From Valencia hispanica (Eukaryota; Chordata; Actinopteri; Cyprinodontiformes; Valenciidae), in assembly GCA_963556495.2 (NCBI GenBank), contig OY747712.1, positions 17,696,735-17,760,734 on the forward strand: a DNA stretch of 64,000 nt, given 5' to 3'. Every line of letters begins with the position of its first letter. Positions within the stretch are counted from its first letter, which is position 1. The position numbers and the translations under genes were made by a program. The notes under the pieces were generated by a model. The model searched no databases, had not been told where the DNA came from, and saw only the letters and a list, made by a program, of their open reading frames with translations. Below are positions 48,625 to 58,689 of this stretch, in pieces.

Positions 48625-51600
48625 CGCCATAGATTATATTTTTTATAAACTTTATTGAGAAGGAGAATCTCGTGGAGGACATGAGAACAACATAAAAGAG
48701 CTAGGGGGCTATCAATGGAGAAAAAAAAAAAGAACATAGGATCAGAGCATAAGTCATATAAAAGACTTACATTGATCTGGTGTGAGATGATTCTGGCACT
48801 TTTCCAGATTTTTTAACTACTTAATGAAGCATAGTATTGTTTAAATTCGTTTATATAGCGTAATATTTGTGCCACCAACTTGAGCGCTCAGTGAGACTGA
48901 TCTGAGAGCAAATATCTAGGTGATGAACAGCTCTGTCTCGAGCGTGGTTCTGTTTTTGCTCGCTCAACTGTTTGCTCGCACACGGCTCTCTCTTTGCTCA
49001 GAACAGTTTTTCCACCAGCCAGTCACAGACAGCTCTCTTTCGTCCAATCAATGCAAACTTTAAACTGCTCTAGTTTAAAAATTACATAACTCAAACATTT
49101 CAAGCCTGGACTAGATTATTCTATGCTTATAGCAGAACAATTAAAACCATCAATGGGATTTGTGAAATAAATCTTGATTTGTGAAACTTCAATTAAGGCA
49201 GATTTCAACAGTTTTCATGCATCTTGAAAACAAATACAGGAAAAGTAGGCTCTAATGTGTTTCGTGTTTGCGTGTGGGTAAGGGGTCTTGACTACAAAAA
49301 AGTCTTAACTAAAAACAAGAAGAAATATCCAGCCTCAAACTTTGAAAAGTTTTTAGTGAACCTCGTTCCAGGGAACTTTAGAGATTTGCACGTCTCTCCA
49401 TTTCTGCTCTTATTTGCATAAGAAGCTCCTCTTTTTCACAGCAAAAAATAGATTCAGTTATTATATATTTGAATATTGCAAAATACAACATTATATACAC
49501 AATAAGTTTTTTATTGCTGCTTTGTTCAATTCCTCCAATTTTCTCACCTCTCCTCCATCTTGCCATGCTCAATTTGTTGTAGTGGCTCAGCCCAAGCGCT
49601 CTGACCTTTTCTATTGACTTTATTGATGCCTGTGTTACATAAAGTAGTTCATTAGAAAAAAGCTTTTTCCACATTTACTGTACTATTTAAGACATCACAT
49701 TATTCAAATGTACTTTCCACTAACATGTTTCATAATTTCAGACCCTGGTTCTTCTCGCCTATTCCTACCCTGATCTGACATGTGTGTGATGTCCACTGGA
49801 CCTTCTAAAAAACAATTTCTTCATTGAAGAACTTTTTTATTGCTGCTTTGTTCAATTCCTCTAATTTTCTCAACTCTCCTCCATCTTACCATGCTCATTT
49901 TGTTGCACTGCCTCAGCCCTAGCGCTCTGATCTTTTTTTCAGTTAGTTATTAGTTGTTTCTAACAAAGAAAGTTATCCTGTATAAGTTCTGCTGTTTTTG
50001 TTGTGTGTATGCGATGTCTCTTAAATTTTCACTCAGTCATGGAAGATGCACACTCAAAATCAGACAGGGTTTGGGTGGAGGTTTCTTCCTGTTAAAAGAG
50101 AGTTGTTGCTGTCCTTGTTTCTAACAGGCCATTCTATCAGGTGATGAGATGCCACATTTCAATTTCAAAGAAAAGGGGTTCCAATCATCTTGACAAACCA
50201 TCTTGACAAACAGCTTGACCGGATCATGACTTACCTGGCTGTCAGACATGCTGGACAGCTTAAAAAATAAATCAACAGAAGTCATGAGCATGGTGTCTTT
50301 AGACAGGATCAAATACATGCTAAATGTATTGCTGTCAGAGGTAAGTTACCAACACTGCTTTGTTTATTAACCAAAATGTCATAGTCAAAAGAGGTTATAA
50401 TTTTTAAGTAAGTTTAAGTACTCGTAAATACACAAATATGATCAAGTTAGTATTCAGCGACAGTAATACAGAGTGAAGCAATGAGTGATATTGAGTAAAG
50501 TGGCTCAGAGGTTATGTGCACAATGAGAGACAGGAGCTGTGCAGCTCGGCAAGGTCCACCCAAATATGGCTGTCTAACCAATGAGAGAGCTGGTTACATT
50601 CGAGGAGCAGCTGTGATTGGTTGAACTTAGTTTTCAGTGTGCTCAGGGACCAGGAGGGTCACTCGAATGCTAAAAGGAGAGGGTAAACCATTTAGGAAAT
50701 GCAATTGCAAAAAGGATTTGAAAATGAGAGCTGGAAAGAGAAAACGGATGTAGAAAAGGGAACAACTTTTTTAAATGTATGAAAAGGAAAGATATTTACA
50801 ATCTCATTTATTAATTGTGTTATTTAATTCTCCATTTTGAAATAGGATTTGAAAAACATTTTCAAATCACCGTATTTAATAATCAAATAAATACAATTTG
50901 CAATTCCTCTTTAGTATTTCAATTTAAAATGTGTAATTACAAAATCCATTTCAAATTTGTCTTTTTTTTGTATGGATTAATTGTTGAATTTGAAATTATA
51001 TCTAGCAATCTATATTTTTAATTCACAATTAAGCACTCATCGTCAAAATGCTGTATTGCTTTTCCAATGACCCCCGTAGTCCTCCATACATCTCGGCCAC
51101 TTGTGATGCACCTATGACATCAACGGATGTCGGCTGGGTTTACCGGGTAGCTTTAGGTAGGCGTTTATTTCCTCAAGGCTCAAATTAGACAGAGAAGCAG
51201 ATTAAGCCTGTGTGTAATAACCTGTCAGGACAGAAGCCACCATTAAACACATCTCTTAGCCAGGGCGCTTTAAAACAATAATTATTTAATCACCTTACAT
51301 TCTCATCTGAGGCTGAACTCTTCGTTACCTTCAATTAGGTGAAAGACAACTTGTAATGAAGTTAAGGTCTTATTGCCAATGAGAAAAGGAGAAAGTCAAA
51401 CATATTTGACTTTTTTCAGAATTTAAATTCATAGTTTTTTCTTTTTTTGAGGGGTGGTGGAGGTTTGCTTGCTTTCTGATTCCTGGGCTGGGGTTTATTT
51501 AGTAGTTTTTCTCGTCTCAATCACCAAAAAGCATTCATACTGGTTGATGATAAATGGATGGCAACTTTTGTTGATTCATACCTGATTTTCTTTGCGTATG

Positions 51601-54600
51601 AAAAGAAGCTTTCTGTCACAGGAAATTTAATGCCGAACCCTGCATTGATTCTTACACGCCTCCTTTGACCACTCTTGGTTTATGGGGTGGATGCCAGGTG
51701 CTCATGGGGTTGGGGACAACAGCCACTTGAGAATAGCCAATTGTTAGGAATACTTGAGACCCCCTCTATAAAAGATTATAACTGCCTAGATTAATTGTTT
51801 AAACACCAAATACACCTTAAGATGCAGCAATACGCCCAGTGAAAATATTCCCAGCACTACTGCTTGTGATATGTAATACTTCAAGTTATGGAGACAAATG
51901 GTTTGTTTACACATAAGAAATTATAGTGGGAAGGATAGAAATTGCAACCTGTCAGTTGAGATGTCCCACAGAGTTTTACGATAGGGACAAAGAAAGGGTT
52001 TTTAGATTTAGCAACATCTGATCAGGAAGCCATTAAAGCTTGACATAAGTGTTTGCATCTTTCCTGAAAGGGTTTGGCATTAGAGGGTTTGTGGTTCAAC
52101 TCTGTGCACCACTAAATAGCATTTTTAGGGGTTTAAAGTTAGTTTGAGTTTGTGTATTGCAACTACTATGTCTTCTATTGCATCTCCAAATTATGCGTGA
52201 GTAAAAGCTGACACTGTCATGATGCCAAAGACGTACGAGGTAAGAGGACTGTCCTGACCAAGACATCAAGCAACTGAGGATTAATGCCAAGCTGTGGCTC
52301 TTGTGGAAGCTAATCTTATTAAAGCAGGGTTAGAGCAGACCATCCTTAAATAGAAACAGGATAAATCTAGCAACATGGAAACGAACATATAACACTGATA
52401 ATGACGTTATTGCAGAACTGGGCTAATAACACAAATGACGTCAATTGAGGGATGAATTCAATAAGGTGAATCAGAATTCAATAGGTCATTACGTGACCAT
52501 TTGGAATAGAATAAAAAAGAAACATAATTTACTGTCCCTCATTAAGGAAATATATGTGTAACAGCAGCAAAGTAGATTAACATAAGAATGTTAATAACAA
52601 TAAGAGTCTGTACAGTAAATAAAAAAATATAAGAATTTCATTTAAGAAACACCAACAAACAATTTACAGAGTGAGAACACAAGTGGAAAACTGTGCAAAA
52701 GAATTATGGATGGAAATACAAAAAAAATTAAAAAATAACTATGAAAAACCTGTTCACTGGGTTTGTTGGGAGCAGTGATGTTTGTAGAGTCCAACACATG
52801 GACTCCTTAAATTCCTTAAAGGGTAAATTTTGTATGGAGACACAACAGCAGAGAGAACTGAGCCAGTGTATGTTAGCTTCTCTCCTCCCAGAAATGTCCT
52901 TGAATTTGTTTAGTGGAAACACACCTGTTCCTGTTGGTCCAACAATGATGATATTCTTGCCCGAGTCCTTTGTCTCCCACCACCTGCACTGGGTTGCGGG
53001 GGCATCCTGGGACAGAGCTAGCCTCACGGATGAGCTTATCTAATCTCTCCCTCTAAACTGCTGTTAAAACATATTGTACCATAGATGGCTGATGCCACCA
53101 CAGTGTCAAATAAGGTCTTTAGTTGTCGTGCCCCCTGCACTCCAAAAGATCTCAGTCAACTCAACAGGTCTGCTCTGACCTTTCCTGAAAAGAGCATCAG
53201 TAACTGCGTTTACATGCAGCCAATAACCAGTTTAAAACCGGAATATTAGCAATATCCCGGCTATGCTAATGCACGGCCATGTAAACACCGGCAAAAACTT
53301 GAATATGCTCATATTCGGGTTAAAAAAAAACCGAATATTACCTCTGGGGTACCCCTTTTCTAACCTGAATATTTGGTCATGTAAACGCGTATCAGCATAT
53401 CCCCATCAAAAGGAATCTTGGTCTTTTGAGTAGAGGAACTTCTTGTATGCGCATAGAAAAACCTGTGTGCAGTATACCGAAGTAAAAAGGAAGTGGAGGT
53501 AAACATTGCGAGATGCAGCACAGCACCACACTGGGGCTGGTGGGTCAGTACCAGCACCAAAGTGCAAACAAAGGCGATCGCTATCTGCCCCAAACTATTC
53601 ATTATCTGCGAGCTGCTATTGTTGTTGTCTTTGGATACAGGAAGAAGAATTGGAAATGAAGCATATTGCATCTTAAGGTTGTCCCTACGTCCTGACGCTA
53701 ACCGTGCGTCGCCGTTTACATCTGGATATGCCAATTGATTACAAATTCCATGTATACAGGTGTAACTCTCTGCTCACGCATGTAAACGGGTTATTCTGAA
53801 TGTTTCAGAAACCCGTATAATGACCTTAACCAGACCATAACCCGAATATTGGCTGCATGGAAACGTAGTCAGGGTTGTGGCATCAGTCGACTTTATTGGT
53901 CAGGTGAACACCCAGGAGTCCACTATCTCAATGTCTGTTCTCTGGATGTTCACCAGTATCAGTGTGGTGGGTGTGCGCCTGCAGAAATCCGCCACCAGCT
54001 CCTTGGTTTCCTGTTGGGATCAATCCACAAAGTCCTGAGTCCACTGTCTGTACTCTGAGTAGTATATGCCTGTGATGAGGAAAATTATGGCAGAGCCCAT
54101 CAGATAACTTCTAAAGTAGGCAGCATGTAGAGTTGATGGAAAAGTGTAGAGAGTGACGTGGAACAGTGTCAGCACAGCTCCCTGTGAGGTCCCTGTAATG
54201 ACTGTCAAAATAGTTTAGATGTATATTTGTGTCTTAAAGGTGCCTAAACCAAAAACTAACTGACAATATGTGGCAAGAACTGGAAACTGATGGTCATAGA
54301 TGATCATCAAATCTGACTGAGCTTGAGCCTTTTTGCAGTTAAGAATGAGCAAAAATGTCAGTCTTGTGGTGTGCATAGATGAGGACAACAATATAGCCAG
54401 AACAATCATAACTTAAATAGGAAGTATGTGAATGGCTTTTTTTTTTTTGGTGAATATGCCTAAAGAAACAAAGCAAACTATAGATACATTCTTTGCCAAA
54501 ATAAGTTGACGTCTCATTATTTTGATAAAGAGGACAAAATCTAACTCATAAACAAAATAAACACAATTGACTATATTTTGAGCTCTGTACAGAGCGGAGG

Positions 54601-55785
54601 GAAAGGATTTTATGATAACCTGCATGCAAGTTAAATTTATGTAAATTGTAGAGACGCTTTGATCCTCTTGTCTTCTTTCTGATTTAATTCTAAAAAATGT
54701 CTGCAAATGATCTGTTAGTTTTTATAAGGTCTGACATTCAGTGCAGTTAACACTGTTGCCTTTAGGCAAGAACATCCTAGATTTTAACCCAGGCTTGAGG
54801 TATTCATACACAGTATTTGTAGATTCTCTCTGTGAAAAATATGCTGTCAAGTTCAGTTTATTCAAATTGATGAAAAAAGTTTTCCATCGGAGGAAACCCA
54901 ACCAATTGCATCAAGTCACTGACTTGCAGCAGTCCCTTATACTGAGCATGTATGCAGCAACAGCAAGACCCATTGACGTAAGACCTACAAATCTGACCCA
55001 GTTACAGCAGTTCTGTCAGGAGGAATGGACAGAACTTACGCAAGTACATCAATATTTTACTGAAAGAGAGAGGATTGGATTCCTATAACGTATTTATAGG
55101 TTATTAGCAATCCAGATAATTGGGAGATAATTGGGTAATTGAATTTTTGGGTTAATTGGGGTTTTGGTCAAATTTAAACATAATCGCAATTGTGAAGAAG
55201 AGTTTATAGTATAATGGCATTATACTAGATACATTGTTTCACACAATTCATATATTTTAAGGGCTAATTCTACTAAATACTAGGGGGCTGTATGTAAACC
55301 TCTGAATTTAACTAAAGCTAAAAACTGTCTTCAGAATAATTCCATCATTATTATGGCATGAAGACAATAGAACAAATTTTAGTAATCCTAACTGATCCAA
55401 AACAGGTCAAGTTTAAACTGATTTAAAGACTGAGGAGAAATAGTTCAGTTTTCCTATTCAAAGTATATCAACACATCCTTATCTGTTCTTTAAATTTCAG
55501 AAAGTGCAAAACATTTAAAATTATGGTTTAATCATTCAGTTAACATTTTCTCCATTTATTTACTAGAGTGTTCAAAACAGTGCAATGATTCAGATGGCTG
55601 GAGATGACACTGACCTCCCAGATGAATTGGCCAAAATGGTGGATGAAGATGAGGAGGAGGAGGAGACCAACGATTCTTTCCTCAACGAGCTTCAAAATAT
55701 GGACTTGGATACACTGAAAACCAAGGCCCAGAGCACAGTGACTGAGCTAAAGCAGACTGCTGGGGAGAAACGTCACCTTACATGA
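46694..55785 (+). CDS. cplx4: Complexin 4, first and last coding exons; central exon not found
   Basis: Complexins bind assembled SNARE complexes; the CPLX3/4 branch serves ribbon synapses of retinal cells. Exon 1, 46694-46860 (phase 2 end, donor GTGAGT), encodes [16 protein letters not shown] and [15 protein letters not shown], as in CPLX4. The last exon, 55567-55785 (acceptor TTTACTAG, phase 0), encodes [20 protein letters not shown], an acidic run and [20 protein letters not shown]. The SNARE-binding central helix (expected as KAER...KYRLPK) should lie on a small exon between them; I read 46861-55566 and did not see it. The C-terminus ends RHLT, where CPLX4 normally has a CAAX box, so the prenylated Cys is absent. 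Either the gene is decaying, the exon is diverged beyond recognition, or I missed it. Confidence 0.82.
48577..48622. repeat. (TA)n microsatellite
   Basis: About 20 TA units with one GT interruption. Open frames rich in Ile-Tyr across it are artefacts of the repeat. Confidence 0.95.
49511..49943. repeat. Direct repeat pair, about 105 bp each
   Basis: Units 49511-49616 and 49838-49943 share TTATTGCTGCTTTGTTCAAT, then CTCTCCTCCATCTT and AGCGCTCTGA, with about 10 differences. The spacer of 221 bp does not repeat. A local segmental duplication, or ends of one larger element. Confidence 0.8.
52741..54225 (-). mobile_element. LINE remnant interrupted by a MITE
   Basis: Minus-strand RT-derived text in two blocks. 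54208-53873 gives [13 protein letters not shown] (a decayed SGAPQGTVLSP block), [13 protein letters not shown] and [14 protein letters not shown]. 53196-52741 gives the C-terminal [14 protein letters not shown] end. The reading [11 protein letters not shown] is restored across the junction if 53201-53868 and one TCAG are removed. Many disablements. Confidence 0.8.
53201..53868. mobile_element. MITE (668 bp) nested in the LINE, TCAG target duplication
   Basis: Ends: TAACTGCGTTTACATGCAGC at the left and, on the other strand, CTACGTTTCCATGCAGCC at the right. TCAG occurs on both sides (53197-53200 and 53869-53872). The interior holds further inverted copies of CATGTAAAC words (53390s and 53780s), so it can fold extensively. 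No protein is credible; the small open frames inside (53360-53738) are not coding. Confidence 0.85.
54741..55090 (+). repeat. Composite repeat with a short Tc1 tail
   Basis: 54890-54965 matches a common fish repeat (AAGTCACTGACTTGCAGCAG, then ACTGAGCATGTATGCAGC). 54990-55070 reads as the C-terminal end of a Tc1 transposase ([10 protein letters not shown]). A junction of two decayed repeats in the complexin intron. Confidence 0.55.
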
Positions 55786-56139
55786 ACCCTGCCCTGTTCC
55801 AATACGACAGGCTCCACACCAAGGCTGATTTTACTATTCTAATTTTAACACTTGAATAACTATTGTTGATTTCTCTTATTTTATAGAACAGTTCTGGCAC
55901 TTCTTCACGGCAACATCTTTTTGTTTACTCGTGTGTTTTGTTTTTCTTCAGAGTTCATCTTTATTTGACAGTGTCTTAACTTTTTTCACTGGGATGCATT
56001 CAAATGCTTCCTTCACAGATGTAAAAAGAGACAAAAAAAGCATTATTAGTGTACTTACCCCATATGAAAGTACTATAAAATGTCAGCTTTTCAAGGAAGA
56101 ATTTAAAGAAAAATAAAAGATTTATATCCTCTGCAAGCC

Positions 56140-56520
56140 AAGCAGTGAGTCTTTTAAAGGCCAGGGGCCCAAATCAGCAGGTCTCATTGGCTGATGATGT
56201 GCAGCTGGGAATGAGTGGTGTGGTGAATCTTTTGAATCCAGTTTTGATCTGATGTGCACAAATGAGGGCGGGGCTTTACATGAACAAGGAAGAGAGCAGT
56301 AAAACTTAATCAGAAGTAAACAGTTTGGCTTAAAACAGATGGCCGTAACACCTCTAATACCTGCTATGGAGCAGGTTATGTTCAGAGATTAGGTTGCTAT
56401 GGTTACTAACATACCTTGAAAGATACCTCCTTTTTTGGAACTGAAAGTTGAGGTTATCCACAAACTTATCCTTAAACTTATCCGGTTATGTCACATAACC
56501 TGCTTTCTGCAACGGACCCC
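56140..56520. other. Downstream of complexin 4, unclassified
   Basis: The 3' untranslated region of complexin 4 probably ends near an AATAAA at 56111-56116. Beyond it the text up to 56520 (ACCTCTAATACCTGC, then AACATACCTTGAAAG) looks like a decayed repeat, but I cannot assign it. Confidence 0.4.
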
Positions 56521-56529
56521 AGCTCTCAG

Positions 56530-56910
56530 CACAACAAGGTATGACACAAGCAAGTTGGAAAGATTTCATGGGAAGATTAATATAGCTAAATACAGGACAA
56601 TTCTCAAAGAAACCTGCTAGGGGCTGCAAGAGACTGGGATGGAAAATCGACTTTCAGCAGCACAACGACCCCAAACAGCCAGGGCTACAATAGAATGGTT
56701 TAGATAAAATAATATTAATGTTTTATAATGCTCGGACCTAAACCAAATTGAGAATCTATGGCAAGAGTTAAAATTGATGTTCAGAGGCACTCTGCATCCA
56801 ATCTGATCGAGCTTAAGTTGTTTCACAAAGAAGAATCTGGAAAGATGTGCAAAGCTAGTAGAGTTACAGTTTTACCTGAAGGTAAAGGTGGTTAATAAAA
56901 GTTATTTTAG
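56530..56910 (+). mobile_element. Tc1 remnant
   Basis: Plus-strand Tc1 transposase fragments: HGKINIAKYRTILKE near 56570-56612, the FQQHNDPK-like second-Asp region near 56650-56680 (Asp changed), and the NQIENLWQELK part near 56745-56775. Frameshifted and dead. Confidence 0.8.
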
Positions 56911-56929
56911 TGATCAATAGTGTTTTCTC

Positions 56930-58610
56930 TCCGGATGCAGGACTATAAATTACTGCTTCATTCTTAGTTTATGATTCTGTAAAACTCTCTGTTTTATAAA
57001 GAATGAAGCAGAAACATCAATATTAACTATTCCATTGGTGGCACACTGACTTCAGCTTTTTCAACACATTTCTGGACCACCACACCATCCCGTCGGTATC
57101 TAACCCTCCCTTTCTGTCGTCTCCTTGTCCTCCCCCTGCAGCTCACCATCCCCCTTTCCCCTGGTAAGCTGACACAGCGCCTTTAAACATTAGCTGCTTT
57201 CTTCCTAATAGGATCTGAGGGACTTACATTGTCATCTGATAAAACTAAGGCGCTTGATAGCTGTGCTGCACCCTCTTAACCAATTTGTACTCAATTAGGA
57301 TAATGGGGAAACAAGCAAAGAGGGACAGCTTTAATATATTAATGTGATAAAATGATTATCAGTTTCTCTTGTCTATGACTTGGGCGCTATTAGGAGTATC
57401 TTACAGGGCTAATTAGAAATATTAGTCGTAGATGGAGTGAGCTCATGAGTAACGAATGATAAGAACATTTATTTGATTTGATTTAAGATTGGATTATAGT
57501 GTCAGAGGTAAGAATGGGAGTTCAAAGTGTCATTCAAATATCACATAAAATTCTGATTTAACCTGAAGAGTAAAACACACTATTATTTTCTTAGAATCTT
57601 AAGGCCCAGGTTTGGCTTGCTCCTGCTGGTTTTGTAAGTTTTACATAATGCCAAGGTATTATCTGTTGTTTCAATATTGTTCATGGCTGTGTTGCATATC
57701 CAGCTGAATGACACCGTAGGATGACTGTGCTTTTACTTATTTCTGAAAACAAAACGCAGGAAATCAAAGCAGATGTCCTGTAAAAACACATTCAAGGCAC
57801 AAGCTCAAATGTCAAGTGCTAGGTTCTTAAGTTATGAAGAAATGTTGATTCTATAAAGCTTGTTCTTCTTTTGGAGGAAAATCATATATTAAAAATAAAT
57901 CAGCCAAACTGCATGACAAAGAGTAATCCATTCAGCATGTCAACATGTCAGCCTGCTTCCTAATGTAAAATATTTGACAAACAATTGTTTTAGAGCTGAA
58001 CTGAAAGGCTTTTTGGCCAAAAAATGCTGAGGGAAACATTTAAACACACTCAAAAACATCAGACGGCTGACTTTCTTTATAATGGCCATTTGGTTCAAAT
58101 GTGCTTGGTGGCAAATCCCCTGTTGTGCTGGCCTCTTGAGTTCTTTCTTTTACTCAAAGGCAAAAGTAATGGGATTTTCAATCTCTACGTTCTTGGAAAG
58201 CAACACTGACAACCAAGAAAATGGCCAACGCAAAGCCACTTAATCTGCATCCAGTCTGTTGAGGGAGACCAGAGGCAGGCCTTTAAGTAGTTGTTAGCTT
58301 TCAAAATTCAGCTAAGCTCAGCTGCTTAAACATGTCAACTGATGCTGAGATGTTAATGCATTTCCTAGTTAGCCCCTGTCACAAAATGTAGAAGATTTTC
58401 AACCATAATTGCTTGTTATACTCAACGTGTTTTGAAGTGTGGAGAACTTGAACTGATTGCTGGCTCTGAGGAAAATTTTAATTTTCATTTCTGTCTTTAA
58501 CAAATGGGTGGCAAAACTCAAACAAACAAACAAACTAAAACATTGGTGATTAATGTTTTTAGCTGATGTTAATCATCCTTTAACAGTCCAGAAATATGCA
58601 TGATAAGTTA
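56930..58610. other. Non-repetitive intergenic DNA between complexin 4 and rax; candidate regulatory region
   Basis: No gene. 57130-57500 is repeat-free and dense in homeodomain and SOX-type words (TAATTAG at 57414-57420, CATTGTC at 57228-57234, GGATAATGG at 57299-57307, GGATTA at 57492-57497). The rest has no recognised content. Confidence 0.35.
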
Positions 58611-58621
58611 ATTGGTTGATT

Positions 58622-58679
58622 AACCTTTAGAGTGGGTGTATGCATGCATGCACACATGCACACACCCACTCTAAAGGTT
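58622..58679. repeat. Perfect 18-bp inverted repeat around an alternating purine-pyrimidine loop
   Basis: Arms AACCTTTAGAGTGGGTGT (58622-58639) and its exact reverse complement (58662-58679), with a 22-base spacer made of ATGCATGC/ACAC units. About 30 consecutive bases (58635-58665) alternate purine and pyrimidine. Can form a hairpin or cruciform and a Z-DNA-prone loop. Confidence 0.95.
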
Positions 58680-58689
58680 GTCTCTGTGC

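Larger units (their letters stand above)
46861..52720. other. Complexin 4 intron, left part
   Basis: Mostly unique AT-rich DNA. Contains a (TA)n tract (48577-48622), a duplicated 105-bp segment (49511-49616 and 49838-49943), and a TAAT-rich region near 51190-51300. No exon with a complexin central helix was recognised. Confidence 0.5.

Noticed and set aside
48246..48737. Frames with Ile-Tyr runs
   Set aside because: Produced by the (TA)n microsatellite.
53360..53738. 124-codon minus frame
   Set aside because: Inside a MITE defined by TIRs and target duplication; no family similarity.
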